From Collinsella sp. TM10-22 (GTDB taxonomy: Bacteria; Actinomycetota; Coriobacteriia; Coriobacteriales; Coriobacteriaceae), in the NCBI RefSeq assembly GCF_003466125.1, contig NZ_QSOC01000003.1, positions 248,001 to 312,000 on the forward strand: a stretch of 64,000 nucleotides of DNA, given 5' to 3'. Positions 19,431 through 27,680 of the stretch are shown here, in pieces. A program made the translations under genes and the position numbers. A model generated the notes under the pieces. That model made no database searches. It saw nothing but the letters and a program-made list of their open reading frames with translations, and was not told where the DNA came from. Position 1 is the stretch's first letter; every line of letters starts with the position of its first letter.

Positions 19431-20093
19431 TCAGTTCTGGGGTTTGCGCTCCGGATACTTGGCGGTATAGCCCTCGATATGGAGTGTCGAGGCGATGATT
19501 TCCTTGACCGTCTCGTCGGGCACATCGGGGTGCGTGCGGATATACATCAACAACCCCATAATGAGGGTGTAGAACGTCTCGTAGACATGGTCAATGCGGA
19601 GCTCATGATGGGCGACAAAATCCACCACGGTGGTGTCGCAGATGTATTGCGCCACGCGCTGGACCACGTTGTGCAGAAAGCCGCCGTAGAGCGCGCCGCT
19701 GCTGGAGGTCAGGGTGCTCGGCAACTCGTGGCCGCTCACGACCAGGCGTTTAAAGAGCGGAGCGACGGTGTCGAGTGCGCCTTCGATGTCGCCAACCGTG
19801 CGGCTGGCGTTCCACTGTTCGAGCTCGGCGATAAAGCCGTCGATCGCCTCGTCCATAACGGCGGTGACGGCGGCGTCCATATCGGCAAAGTAGTGGTAGA
19901 ACAGTGAGCGCGTGCAGCCAGCCCGCTTGGTCACGGCCGATACCGAAAGATGGGACACGCCCAGCTCAGCGCTCACGGCGCTCACGGCGGCGAGAATCTC
20001 GCGTCGGCGCTCGTCACCCGTCAGGCGCTTTGCCGTGCTGTCGGACGCGAGGACGGCATCAGCGACAGAGATGTTTGCCGTGTTATCGCTCAT
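19431..20093 (-). CDS. TetR-family transcriptional regulator
   Basis: About 220 aa. The HTH lies in residues about 45-70 (LSVSAVTKRAGCTRSLFYHYF), preceded by the usual helix ERRREILAAVSAVSAEL, with a helical ligand domain behind. ATG 20093 (MSDNTANIS) has AAAGGCGG upstream; an ATG at 20111 is less likely. It diverges from the flavoprotein gene at 20282, with two identical-format palindromes between them, and is followed by the polytopic membrane protein. It probably regulates both units and itself. Confidence 0.88.
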   Translation of the reverse strand: MSDNTANISVADAVLASDSTAKRLTGDERRREILAAVSAVSAELGVSHLSVSAVTKRAGCTRSLFYHYFADMDAAVTAVMDEAIDGFIAELEQWNASRTVGDIEGALDTVAPLFKRLVVSGHELPSTLTSSSGALYGGFLHNVVQRVAQYICDTTVVDFVAHHELRIDHVYETFYTLIMGLLMYIRTHPDVPDETVKEIIASTLHIEGYTAKYPERKPQN

Positions 20094-20152
20094 ACGTTTG
20101 CCGCCTTTCATCCGTTTGGGCCCGACCGTTCGCCTAACAGTCTTGAATATTG

Positions 20153-20190
20153 TTGACGGTTCGTCAATACTGTTTTTGACACAATGTCAA
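20153..20190. promoter_or_regulatory. Twin TTGAC-N5-GTCAA operators
   Basis: TTGACGGTTCGTCAA at 20153-20167 and TTGACACAATGTCAA at 20176-20190, centres 23 bp apart. The flanks (TATTG before the first, CAATA after the second) extend the match in opposite orientation. They sit in the divergent promoter region of tetR and the flavoprotein gene, where a TetR dimer pair would bind. Confidence 0.7.
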
Positions 20191-20281
20191 CAATAGCGGG
20201 TGAACGGCATGGGGGCATGTCGAGCCCGTACAAAGAGGGGCGCCGCGGTCTCGCCGGGCTGTGGCAAGAGAAGGGACGACT

Positions 20282-23059
20282 ATGATTCTCAACGGACCGG
20301 GGATTAGCTATACCGAGCCCGATATCGGAGCGGAGTTTGTGCCGCCGCTGCCGGAGCATCCGCGCGAGGCTATCGTCAAACTGTGCGAGCACTGCACCAA
20401 CCGCCTGTTGCACCGCGACGAGCTGCTGGGCTACGAGTACTGGTCGTTTGCCGAGGCCGCAACCGACGAGCAGGCCGAAGTGCTCTGCAAGATGAAGATG
20501 CGCCGTCCCTATACGCTGCCCGAGATGGTCAAGATCACCGGTATGCCCGAGGCCCAGATCGAAAAAATGCTCGACGACATGAGCTACACGGGTCTGCTCG
20601 AGTACAACTGGGAAAATCCCGAGCGCGCCAAGCAGTGGGTGCTGCCCATGCTGGTGCCGGGTTCTGCCGAGTTCCTCAACATGCGCATGGGCCAGCTCGA
20701 GGAGCATCCGGTCTATGCCAAGTTCTTTGAGCAGGCGTCCAAGGGTCCGCTGTCCCGTGCTACGCCGATGGTGCCGCCCGGAGGCGCCGGCATTGGCATG
20801 CACGTGATCCCGGTCGAGAAGGCCATCGACGCCTCGAGCACCTCGGTGCCGATTGAGCACATCGAGCACTGGCTTGACAAATACGACGGCAAGTATGCCG
20901 CCAGCACCTGCAGCTGCCGCGCGAGCCGTCGCGTGATGGGCGAGGGCTGCGCCGACGATCCACGCGACTGGTGCATTGCCGTGGGCGATATGGCCGACTA
21001 TGTGGTCGAGACCGACCGCGGTCACTATGTGACGCGCGAGGAGGTCTACGACATTCTGCGCCAGGCCGAGGACAACGGCTTTGTGCACCAGATTACCAAT
21101 ATCGACGGCGAGAACAAGATCTTCGCTATCTGCAACTGCAACGTCAACGTGTGCTACGCCCTGCGCACCTCGCAGCTGTTCAACACGCCCAACTTGTCGC
21201 GCTCTGCCTATGTCGCCAAGGTCGAGAAGGACAAGTGCGTGGCCTGCGGTCGCTGCGTTGAGGTATGCCCGGCCGGGGCCGCCAAGCTCGGCCAGAAGCT
21301 CTGCAGCAAAAAGGCTGGCGGACAGGTGCCCGAGTATCCGCGCCAGGAGCTGCCCGATGCCACCAAGTGGGACCACACCAAGTGGTCGCCCAACTACCGC
21401 AACGTCAACCGCATCGAGACGCATGAGTCCGGCACGGCGCCCTGCAAGACGGCCTGCCCCGCGCATGTCGCTGTTCAGGGCTATCTGAAGCTTGCGGCGC
21501 AGGGTCGCTATGACGAGGCGCTGGCGCTCATCAAGCGCGAGAACCCGCTGCCCGCAATCTGCGGCCGCGTGTGCAACCGCCGCTGCGAGGACGCCTGCAC
21601 CCGTGGCCGCGTGGATGCCGCCGTGGCGATCGACGAGGTCAAGAAGTTTATCGCCCAGCGCGACTTGGATGCCGCGACCCGTTATGTCCCGCCCGTGGTG
21701 ACGCCGACGCGCGCCGGCGGCTTCGATCAGAAGATCGCCATCATCGGTGCCGGTCCGGCCGGTCTGTCCTGCGCCTTCTATCTGGCCGAGAAGGGCTACA
21801 AGCCCGTCGTGTTCGAGAAGAACGAGCGCCCGGGTGGCATGCTCACCTACGGTATTCCCAGCTTTAAGCTGGAGAAGGACGTTATCGAGGCCGAGGTCGA
21901 GGTTATTCGCCTGATGGGTGCCGAGTTCCGCTATGGCGTGGAGGTCGGTCGCGATGTGACGCTCGACGAGCTGCGCGAGCAAGGCTTTAAGGCCTTTTAT
22001 GTGGCCATCGGCTGCCAGGGCGGCCGCCTAGCCGGTATTCCGGGCGAGGACGCCGAGGATGTGACGGTGGCCGTCGACTTTTTGCGCGAGGTCAACAGTG
22101 GCAAGATCGACGCACTGCTCGGTCGCACCATCGTGGTGGGCGGCGGTAACGTGGCCATCGATGTCGCGCGCAACGCCTGCCGTCTGGGATCCGAGCATGT
22201 TGAGATGTTCTGCCTGGAGAGCGAGGCTCAGATGCCCGCCAGCGAGGAGGAGCGTCGCGAAGCCATCGAGGATGGTGCTCACATCAGCTGCGGCTGGGGT
22301 CCCAAGGAGGTTCACCTGGACGATGCGGGTCGTGTGTGCGGCATCACCTTCAAGCGCTGCACGCGCGTCTTTGACGACGAGGGCCGGTTTGCGCCCGAGT
22401 ACGACGAGAACGACCTGCGCCGCGTCGATGCCGACCGCGTCGTCATGTCGATTGGCCAGTCCATTGTGTGGGGCGACCTGCTGGCTGGCTCCAAGGTGGA
22501 GCTTGGCCGCGGCCAGGGTGCTCTTGCCGATCCGCAGACGTACCAGACCGCTGAGCCCGACATCTTTGTGGGCGGCGACGTCTACACCGGCCCCAGCTTT
22601 GCCATCGACGCCATCGCTGCCGGTCACGAGGCCGCTGTGTCCATCCATCGCTTTGTGCAGCCGGGCTCCACGCTCACCATCGGCCGCAACCAGCGCCGCT
22701 ACACCGCGCTCGACCGCGACGATGTTGTGATTGAGAGCTATGACAACGCGAGCCGCGAGGTGGCACGTGTCGACCGCGAGCGCGAGAAGGCTGCGCCCTT
22801 TAGCGAGTACGTCGAGACCTTTACCGAGGAGCAGGTGCGCGCCGAGACCGCTCGCTGCCTGGGCTGCGGTGCCTCGATCGTCGACCCCAATAAGTGCATC
22901 GGCTGTGGTCTGTGCACCACCAAGTGCGCGTTCGATGCCATCCATCTGGATCGCGACCGCCCCGAGTGCTCCACGATGGTCAAGTACGAGCAAAAGCTCC
23001 CCAGCCTCGGCAAGTACGCTTTGAAACGCGCGATCAAGATTAAATTTGGGAAGAAGTAA
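20282..23059 (+). CDS. Multi-FeS FAD/NAD(P)-dependent oxidoreductase (GltD-like)
   Basis: 925 aa with several redox modules. A cysteine-rich N-terminal domain (CSCRASRRVMGEGC near 210, CNCNVNVC near 285) is followed by a ferredoxin motif CVACGRCVEVCP (near 319). Next is the GltD-type Fe-S/helical domain (CKTACPAHVAVQGYL near 387; CGRVCNRRCEDAC), then an FAD Rossmann site IAIIGAGPAGLSC (near 485) and an NAD(P) Rossmann site IVVGGGNVAID (near 617). The C-terminal cluster motif is CIGCGLCTTKC. It probably moves electrons between NAD(P)H and ferredoxin or an unknown substrate. ATG 20282 has AGAAGGGA upstream. It diverges from tetR across twin palindromes. hypA follows by 89 bp. Confidence 0.87.
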   Translation: MILNGPGISYTEPDIGAEFVPPLPEHPREAIVKLCEHCTNRLLHRDELLGYEYWSFAEAATDEQAEVLCKMKMRRPYTLPEMVKITGMPEAQIEKMLDDMSYTGLLEYNWENPERAKQWVLPMLVPGSAEFLNMRMGQLEEHPVYAKFFEQASKGPLSRATPMVPPGGAGIGMHVIPVEKAIDASSTSVPIEHIEHWLDKYDGKYAASTCSCRASRRVMGEGCADDPRDWCIAVGDMADYVVETDRGHYVTREEVYDILRQAEDNGFVHQITNIDGENKIFAICNCNVNVCYALRTSQLFNTPNLSRSAYVAKVEKDKCVACGRCVEVCPAGAAKLGQKLCSKKAGGQVPEYPRQELPDATKWDHTKWSPNYRNVNRIETHESGTAPCKTACPAHVAVQGYLKLAAQGRYDEALALIKRENPLPAICGRVCNRRCEDACTRGRVDAAVAIDEVKKFIAQRDLDAATRYVPPVVTPTRAGGFDQKIAIIGAGPAGLSCAFYLAEKGYKPVVFEKNERPGGMLTYGIPSFKLEKDVIEAEVEVIRLMGAEFRYGVEVGRDVTLDELREQGFKAFYVAIGCQGGRLAGIPGEDAEDVTVAVDFLREVNSGKIDALLGRTIVVGGGNVAIDVARNACRLGSEHVEMFCLESEAQMPASEEERREAIEDGAHISCGWGPKEVHLDDAGRVCGITFKRCTRVFDDEGRFAPEYDENDLRRVDADRVVMSIGQSIVWGDLLAGSKVELGRGQGALADPQTYQTAEPDIFVGGDVYTGPSFAIDAIAAGHEAAVSIHRFVQPGSTLTIGRNQRRYTALDRDDVVIESYDNASREVARVDREREKAAPFSEYVETFTEEQVRAETARCLGCGASIVDPNKCIGCGLCTTKCAFDAIHLDRDRPECSTMVKYEQKLPSLGKYALKRAIKIKFGKK

Positions 23060-23148
23060 AAGAAACTAACAAGTCAGTGAGCGGCGCGGAGCGTCGCTCA
23101 CTGACGTTTAGTTGACATCGCATCAACCGTTGTTGAAAGGTTTCTACC

Positions 23149-23577
23149 TTGCACGAATTGGGAATCGTTTATCATATCATTCGCGATGTCGAGAATGTGG
23201 CGCGCGCCAATGGTGTGAGTCGCGTTTCGAGCGTGACGCTGCTCCTGGGCGAGGTCTCGGGCGTCGTTCCCGATCTGCTGCTTGACGCTTGGCGTTGGGC
23301 GGCAGATAAAAAGCCCATCGCGCAGGGCGCGGAGCTTATCGTGGAGCCCGTCGAGGCCGTGACGCATTGCGACGCGTGCGGCTGCGACTACGCGACGGTC
23401 GAGCACGGCAAGACCTGCCCCCATTGCGGTAGCGGCGAGACCTATCTGCTGCAGGGCCAGGAGGTCATGATCAAGCAGATCGAGACCCCCGACGAGGACC
23501 CGACAGACGCTGCCCCCGATGGCCTCTCCGATGCCCCCGATGCCGTCGACGCCGCCAACCCCCTCCACATCGCCTAA
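23149..23577 (+). CDS. hypA: Hydrogenase nickel-insertion protein HypA
   Basis: 142 aa. The start is MHELG, with the nickel-binding His2 after a TTG start codon. The zinc site has two CxxC motifs (CDACGCD and CPHCGSG), and IKQIE is the usual end of the fold. HypA delivers nickel for [NiFe]-hydrogenase (and urease) maturation. It is about 25 residues longer than usual because of an acidic Asp/Pro tail. No hypB-F or hydrogenase gene is in the window, so it may act alone here or with genes elsewhere. A 20-bp palindrome begins 3 nt after the stop. Confidence 0.92.
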   Translation: MHELGIVYHIIRDVENVARANGVSRVSSVTLLLGEVSGVVPDLLLDAWRWAADKKPIAQGAELIVEPVEAVTHCDACGCDYATVEHGKTCPHCGSGETYLLQGQEVMIKQIETPDEDPTDAAPDGLSDAPDAVDAANPLHIA

Positions 23578-23579
23578 TT

Positions 23580-23635
23580 TAGTCGTTGGGGACGTTCTTA
23601 AACGACTAGTCATTAAAGAACGTCCCCAACGACTA
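23580..23635. repeat. 20-bp perfect palindrome, GGGGACGTTCTT family
   Basis: Arms 23580-23599 and 23616-23635 pair perfectly. The 16-nt loop (23600-23615) is identical to that of the element at 27231 and contains the palindrome GACTAGTC. It starts 3 nt after the hypA stop and may act as a 3' end element. Confidence 0.8.
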
Positions 23636-23677
23636 CTTTGCTAGAGCATATTTCTTACCATTAGTCAAGCACCATCT

Positions 23678-23847
23678 GTTTAAACGAAATGGCCTCAACC
23701 CGAGCACATTTGTGTCTGTTTAAAACCGGCAATAATGAACAGCGTGCTCAATTCGGTCATGTAAATAGATCAGCTATCAATCCTCAGCAGCAAATCAGTC
23801 AAAATACTGGAATGTAATCAGCTTGTAACAAAACAAGACGTTTAAAC
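23678..23847 (+). promoter_or_regulatory. GTTTAAAC motifs upstream of the mannose-type PTS
   Basis: GTTTAAAC occurs at 23678-23685 and 23840-23847, with a one-base variant at 23718-23725. This AT-rich 300-bp leader holds no gene. No sigma-54 type TGGCAC-N5-TTGC element is visible. The motifs are candidate operators only. Confidence 0.35.
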
Positions 23848-23950
23848 AAATAATGCTAGCTTTTGCAGTTTTTCATATAATTCTGCTGTATTTGCAGCTA
23901 TACTCTTTTTTGTCGTGTAGGAATTACGTAGACAAAAAGGAGGTTATGTG

Positions 23951-24940
23951 ATGGTAAGTATTGTTCTTGCTAGCCATGGTGACTTGGCGGCTGGAATCAA
24001 GCAGACGGGCTCGATGGTCTTTGGCGATCAGCCGTCTGTAGCCGTGGTCTCGCTCGAGCCGAGCATGGGCCCCGACGACTTCCGCGCCAAGGTCGAGGAG
24101 GCAATCGCTTCCTTCGAGGACCAGGAGCAGGTGCTCTTCCTCGTCGATCTGTGGGGCGGCACGCCGTTCAACCAGATCAGCGGGCTCATCGAGGGCCACG
24201 ATTCCTGGGCTATCGTCACCGGTGTCAACCTGCCTATGCTCATCGAGGCATATTCGCAGCGCTTTGACGCAAAGAACACTGCACATGCGATCGCAAAACA
24301 TCTCGTGACTGAGGCTAAGGCCGGCGTGCGCGTCAAGCCCGAGTCTCTGGAGCCCGAGGAGAAGAAGCCGGCTGCGGCCGCTGCTGCTCCTGCAGGCGCC
24401 ATCCCTCCGGGAACGGTCATCGGCGACGGGCACATCAAGATCGCCCACGTCCGTATCGACACCCGTCTGCTTCATGGTCAGGTGGCCACCACGTGGACCA
24501 AGCAGATCAACCCCAACCGCATCATCGTGGTTTCCGACGGCGTTGCCCACGACGAGCTTCGAAAGACCATGATCGAGCAGGCTGCCCCTCCGGGAGTCCA
24601 TGCCAACGTCGTGCCCATTAAGAAGATGGCCGAGGTCGTCAAGGACACGCGCTTTGGTGACACCAAGGCCATGCTGCTCTTTGAGAACCCGCAGGATCTG
24701 CTCAAGGCCATCGAGGCCGGCGTCGATATCAAGGAAGTCAACATCGGTTCTATGGCTCACTCCAAGGGCAAGGTCGTCGTCACCAACGCTGTCGCTATGG
24801 GCGATGACGATGTCAAGACCATCGAGGCTCTCAAGGCAAAGGGCGTCAAGTTCGAGGTCCGCAAGGTTCCTTCGGATTCCTCCGAGGATCTCGACGCCAT
24901 GTTGAAGAAAGCTAAGGCCGAACTGGCCGCTCAAGCATAG
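23951..24940 (+). CDS. PTS mannose-family EIIAB component
   Basis: 329 aa fusing the two phosphotransfer domains. EIIA has its active histidine in VLASHGDLAAG (His-9). An Ala/Pro linker (EKKPAAAAAAPAG, near 140) leads to EIIB with RIDTRLLHGQVATTW (His near 175). It passes phosphate from HPr to the incoming hexose. EIIC, EIID and ManO follow in order, so this is a complete mannose-type transporter; the sugar (mannose, glucose, glucosamine or fructose) cannot be told. ATG 23951 follows AAAGGAGG; the GTG at 23948 is an alternative. EIIC begins 18 bp after the stop. Confidence 0.95.
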   Translation: MVSIVLASHGDLAAGIKQTGSMVFGDQPSVAVVSLEPSMGPDDFRAKVEEAIASFEDQEQVLFLVDLWGGTPFNQISGLIEGHDSWAIVTGVNLPMLIEAYSQRFDAKNTAHAIAKHLVTEAKAGVRVKPESLEPEEKKPAAAAAAPAGAIPPGTVIGDGHIKIAHVRIDTRLLHGQVATTWTKQINPNRIIVVSDGVAHDELRKTMIEQAAPPGVHANVVPIKKMAEVVKDTRFGDTKAMLLFENPQDLLKAIEAGVDIKEVNIGSMAHSKGKVVVTNAVAMGDDDVKTIEALKAKGVKFEVRKVPSDSSEDLDAMLKKAKAELAAQA

Positions 24941-24958
24941 TAAAGGAGGGTCCGATAC

Positions 24959-25777
24959 ATGTCCGCGCTTACTATTGTTCTAATCGCGATTATCGCGCTG
25001 CTTGCCGGTATGGAAGGCGTTCTGGATCAGTTCCAGTTCCATCAGCCGCTCGTTGCGTGCACGCTTATCGGTCTCGTAACCGGTCACCTTCAGGAGGGCA
25101 TCCTCCTGGGCGGTTCGCTTCAGATGATGGCCCTTGGTTGGGCTAACGTCGGCGCCGCCGTCGCACCTGACGCCGCCCTGGCTTCTGTCGCATCTGCCAT
25201 CATCATGACACTTGCCCTCAACGGCGGTGTTACTGATTCCGGCAAGGCCGTTACCGCCGCCATCGCCGTCGCCGTGCCTCTGTCCGTCGCCGGCCTGTTC
25301 CTGACCATGATCTGCCGTACCCTGGCCACCGCTATGGTCCACGGCATGGACGCCTGCGCCGAGAAGGGCGACTTCGCCGGTATCGAGCGTTGGCAGTACG
25401 CTGGCATCCTCATGCAGGGTGTTCGTATCGCCATCCCGGCAGTGCTTTTGTGCATCATCCCGGCCGAGGCCGTTACCAACGCGCTTAACGCTATGCCCGA
25501 CTGGCTGTCCGGCGGCATGGCTGTCGGCGGCGGCATGGTCGCTTCCGTCGGTTACGCCATGGTCATCAACATGATGGCCACCAAGGAGACCTGGCCGTTC
25601 TTCATCCTCGGCTTCGTCCTGGCTGCCATCCCTCAGCTCACGCTGATCGCCCTGGGCCTCATCGGCATCTCCCTCGCCCTCATCTACCTTGGCCTTAAGG
25701 ACCTGGCCAAGCAGGGTGGCGGCATGGGCGGTGGCTCCGGCGACCCGCTCGGCGACATTTTGAATGACTACGAGTAG
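24959..25777 (+). CDS. PTS mannose-family EIIC component
   Basis: A 272-aa polytopic permease of the mannose-sorbose family, with the LAGMEGVLDQFQFHQPL start and the GGSLQMMALGWANVGAAVAP motif. It forms the membrane channel with EIID. AAAGGAGG precedes ATG 24959, and EIID follows 16 bp after the stop. Confidence 0.95.
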   Translation: MSALTIVLIAIIALLAGMEGVLDQFQFHQPLVACTLIGLVTGHLQEGILLGGSLQMMALGWANVGAAVAPDAALASVASAIIMTLALNGGVTDSGKAVTAAIAVAVPLSVAGLFLTMICRTLATAMVHGMDACAEKGDFAGIERWQYAGILMQGVRIAIPAVLLCIIPAEAVTNALNAMPDWLSGGMAVGGGMVASVGYAMVINMMATKETWPFFILGFVLAAIPQLTLIALGLIGISLALIYLGLKDLAKQGGGMGGGSGDPLGDILNDYE

Positions 25778-25793
25778 GAAGGGAGTGATACAT

Positions 25794-26714
25794 ATGGCAG
25801 AGAACAAGATTCAGCTTTCTAAGTCCGATCGTCAGAAGGTTTGCTTCCGTCATCAGTTCCTTCAGGGTTCGTGGAACTACGAGCGTATGCAGAACGGTGG
25901 CTGGTGCTACTCGATGATCCCTGCGATCAAGAAGCTCTACACCAGCAAGGACGACCAGATTGCCGCGCTTAAGCGCCATCTGGAGTTCTATAACACTCAC
26001 CCCTATGTTTCCGCCCCCGTCATTGGCGTTACCCTCGCCCTCGAGGAGGAGCGCGCCAACGGTGCTCCGATCGACGACGTCGCCATCCAGGGCGTCAAGG
26101 TCGGTATGATGGGCCCGCTCGCCGGCGTCGGCGACCCCGCCTTCTGGTTCACCCTTCGCCCGATTCTGGGCGCTCTGGGCGCTTCCCTGGCCCTGTCCGG
26201 CAGCATCGCCGGTCCGCTGCTGTTCTTCTTCGCGTGGAACATCATTCGTTACGCCTTCCTGTGGTACACGCAGGAGTTTGGCTACAAGGTCGGCTCTTCC
26301 ATCGCCAAGGATCTCTCCGGCGGTCTGATGGGCAAGGTCACCGAGGGTGCTTCCATCCTGGGTATGTTCATCATCGGTGCCCTGGTCGAGCGCTGGGTGT
26401 CCATCTCCTTCACCCCGGTCGTCTCCAAGGTCACGCAGTCTGCTGGCGCCTTTATCGACTGGGCTAACCTGCCCTCCGGTTCTGAGGGTGTCAAGGAAGC
26501 ACTGACGATGTATAACTCCATCGGTGCTAACGCCCTTGATCAGGTGAAGGTCACCACGCTTCAGGCTAACCTCGATCAGCTCATCCCCGGCCTTGCTGCC
26601 GTGTGCCTGACCCTTTTTGTCTGCAAGCTCCTCAAGAAGAAGGTCAGCCCGATCATCATCATCCTGGCTCTCTTCGCCGTCGGCATCATCGGTCGCGTCT
26701 GCGGCTTCATGTAA
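25794..26714 (+). CDS. PTS mannose-family EIID component
   Basis: 306 aa. The soluble N-terminus (QGSWNYERMQNGGWCYSMIP) and GVKVGMMGPLAGVGDPAFW are hallmarks of EIID, followed by C-terminal membrane segments. ATG 25794 (MAENKIQ) has GGAAGGGAG upstream; a start at 25764 would overlap the EIIC gene. A hairpin with a T-rich tail lies before the ManO gene. Confidence 0.95.
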   Translation: MAENKIQLSKSDRQKVCFRHQFLQGSWNYERMQNGGWCYSMIPAIKKLYTSKDDQIAALKRHLEFYNTHPYVSAPVIGVTLALEEERANGAPIDDVAIQGVKVGMMGPLAGVGDPAFWFTLRPILGALGASLALSGSIAGPLLFFFAWNIIRYAFLWYTQEFGYKVGSSIAKDLSGGLMGKVTEGASILGMFIIGALVERWVSISFTPVVSKVTQSAGAFIDWANLPSGSEGVKEALTMYNSIGANALDQVKVTTLQANLDQLIPGLAAVCLTLFVCKLLKKKVSPIIIILALFAVGIIGRVCGFM

Positions 26715-26770
26715 GCACGCTTCGGCTTAAGACAGAGAGTTGCTAGGCAAGGGCTTTTAAGCCATTGAAA

Positions 26771-26818
26771 CGGACCGCACCCGGTTGGTACACTGGATGC
26801 GGTCCGATTGTTTTATTT
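26771..26818 (+). terminator. Terminator-like hairpin between EIID and ManO genes
   Basis: CGGACCGCA at 26771-26779 faces TGCGGTCCG at 26798-26806, followed by ATTGTTTTATTT. It probably reduces ManO expression relative to the PTS genes. Confidence 0.7.
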
Positions 26819-26834
26819 GGAGGGCGAGGCGCGC

Positions 26835-27233
26835 ATGGCGCAATCTCAGAACAGCACGGTCGATCTGGCAACGCCGGCAACCTGTCTGATGGGTCTTACC
26901 AGTCACGGTAACGTAATGGTGGGCAATAAGGCGTTTGAGTACTATAACGAGCGCAATCCCGAGGACTTTATTCAGATCCCGTGGGACGAGATCGACTATA
27001 TCGCCGCCGAGGTTTTGCGCGGCACCAAGAAGATCACGCGTTTTGCGATCTTTACCAAAGAGAACGGCCACTTTACGTTTTCGACGCGCAATGACAAGGA
27101 AACGCTACGCGCGGTGCGTAAGTACATTGACGAGGACAAGCTCGTTCGTTCGCCCGATTTTATCGACGTGACCGCTAAAGGCGCCAAGAGCATCCCCTCC
27201 GTCATCAAAAACCTCTTTCACAAAGGCAACTAG
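26835..27233 (+). CDS. manO: DUF956 family protein (ManO)
   Basis: 132 aa. The start TCLMGLTSHGNVMVGNKAFE and FIQIPWDEIDYIAAEV match the DUF956/ManO family, found at the end of mannose-type PTS operons and thought to influence their expression. It is soluble, with no membrane segment. ATG 26835 has GGAGGGCGAGG upstream; a start at 26808 lies in the terminator. Its stop codon TAG is the first base triplet of a palindromic repeat. Confidence 0.9.
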   Translation: MAQSQNSTVDLATPATCLMGLTSHGNVMVGNKAFEYYNERNPEDFIQIPWDEIDYIAAEVLRGTKKITRFAIFTKENGHFTFSTRNDKETLRAVRKYIDEDKLVRSPDFIDVTAKGAKSIPSVIKNLFHKGN

Positions 27234-27286
27234 TCATTGGGGACGTTCTTAAACGACTAGTCATTAAAGAACGTCGCAGATGACTA
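27231..27286. repeat. Second copy of the GGGGACGTTCTT palindrome
   Basis: Arms 27231-27250 and 27267-27286 pair with about four mismatches. The 16-nt loop (27251-27266) is identical to that at 23600-23615. The element supplies the stop codon of the ManO gene. The right arm carries the changes, so this copy has decayed relative to 23580. Confidence 0.75.
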
Positions 27287-27347
27287 TCTCGAAGAGCGGC
27301 TATGCGCTGCATGGTAGTGGCGCAAATCTGCTACACTAATACAACAT

Positions 27348-27423
27348 GCCTCCGTAGCTCAGGGGATAGAGCACCGCTCTCCTAAAGCGGGTGTCGACGG
27401 TTCGAATCCGCCCGGGGGCACCA
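27348..27423 (+). tRNA. tRNA-Arg (anticodon CCT)
   Basis: 76 nt including the encoded CCA. The acceptor stem GCCTCCG/CGGGGGC has one T-G pair. The anticodon stem is CCGCT/AGCGG with loop CTCCTAA, giving anticodon CCT at 27381-27383 (reads AGG). The T-loop TTCGAAT is at 27401. Its 3' end from the T-loop on begins a 118-bp direct repeat that recurs at 30575, as expected where a mobile element used the tRNA as attachment site. Confidence 0.96.
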
Positions 27424-27518
27424 GGGAATATGACGGCGTCGCGGGAGCGGCGCCGTTTCTGGTTTGCGGGGGCCGCCGGCGGATTCGGGCCGTCGACACC
27501 CGCGTCACCAATTGCGTC
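27401..27518 (+). repeat. Left 118-bp direct repeat (tRNA end, att-like)
   Basis: Matches 30575-30692 over 118 bp with about 10 substitutions and no gaps. It covers the tRNA T-arm, acceptor arm and 95 bp beyond. Its part 27490-27513 also recurs exactly at 30533-30556. Such tRNA-anchored repeats normally mark integration boundaries. Confidence 0.85.
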
Positions 27519-27641
27519 TAGAGCCCTCCGGTAGAGTGTCCAAGCCCTAAAGCCCAGTTGATGCTACGGGGTTTAGAGGCGGACTGAAGCAAGGGGAAGA
27601 CATGTCCGCTCGGGGTGATAGACTAACGCTGTGGTAAATAC

Positions 27642-27656
27642 AGGACAGTTTGACCG
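27642..27656 (+). promoter_or_regulatory. Candidate autoregulatory operator of the methyltransferase
   Basis: AGGACAGTTTGACCG, 25 bp before ATG 27681, looks like a half-decayed palindrome (GGaCA / TGaCC). It is similar to my recollection of the GGACA...TGTCC operator bound by the N-terminal domain of M.SsoII-type enzymes. 27519-27641 shows nothing else. Confidence 0.35.
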
Positions 27657-27680
27657 TTTTTCAACCAAGATGGGCGTCCC

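Noticed and set aside
23640..23947. Sigma-54 promoter for the mannose-type PTS operon
   Set aside because: No TGGCAC-N5-TTGC type element is present, and no LevR-like activator is nearby.
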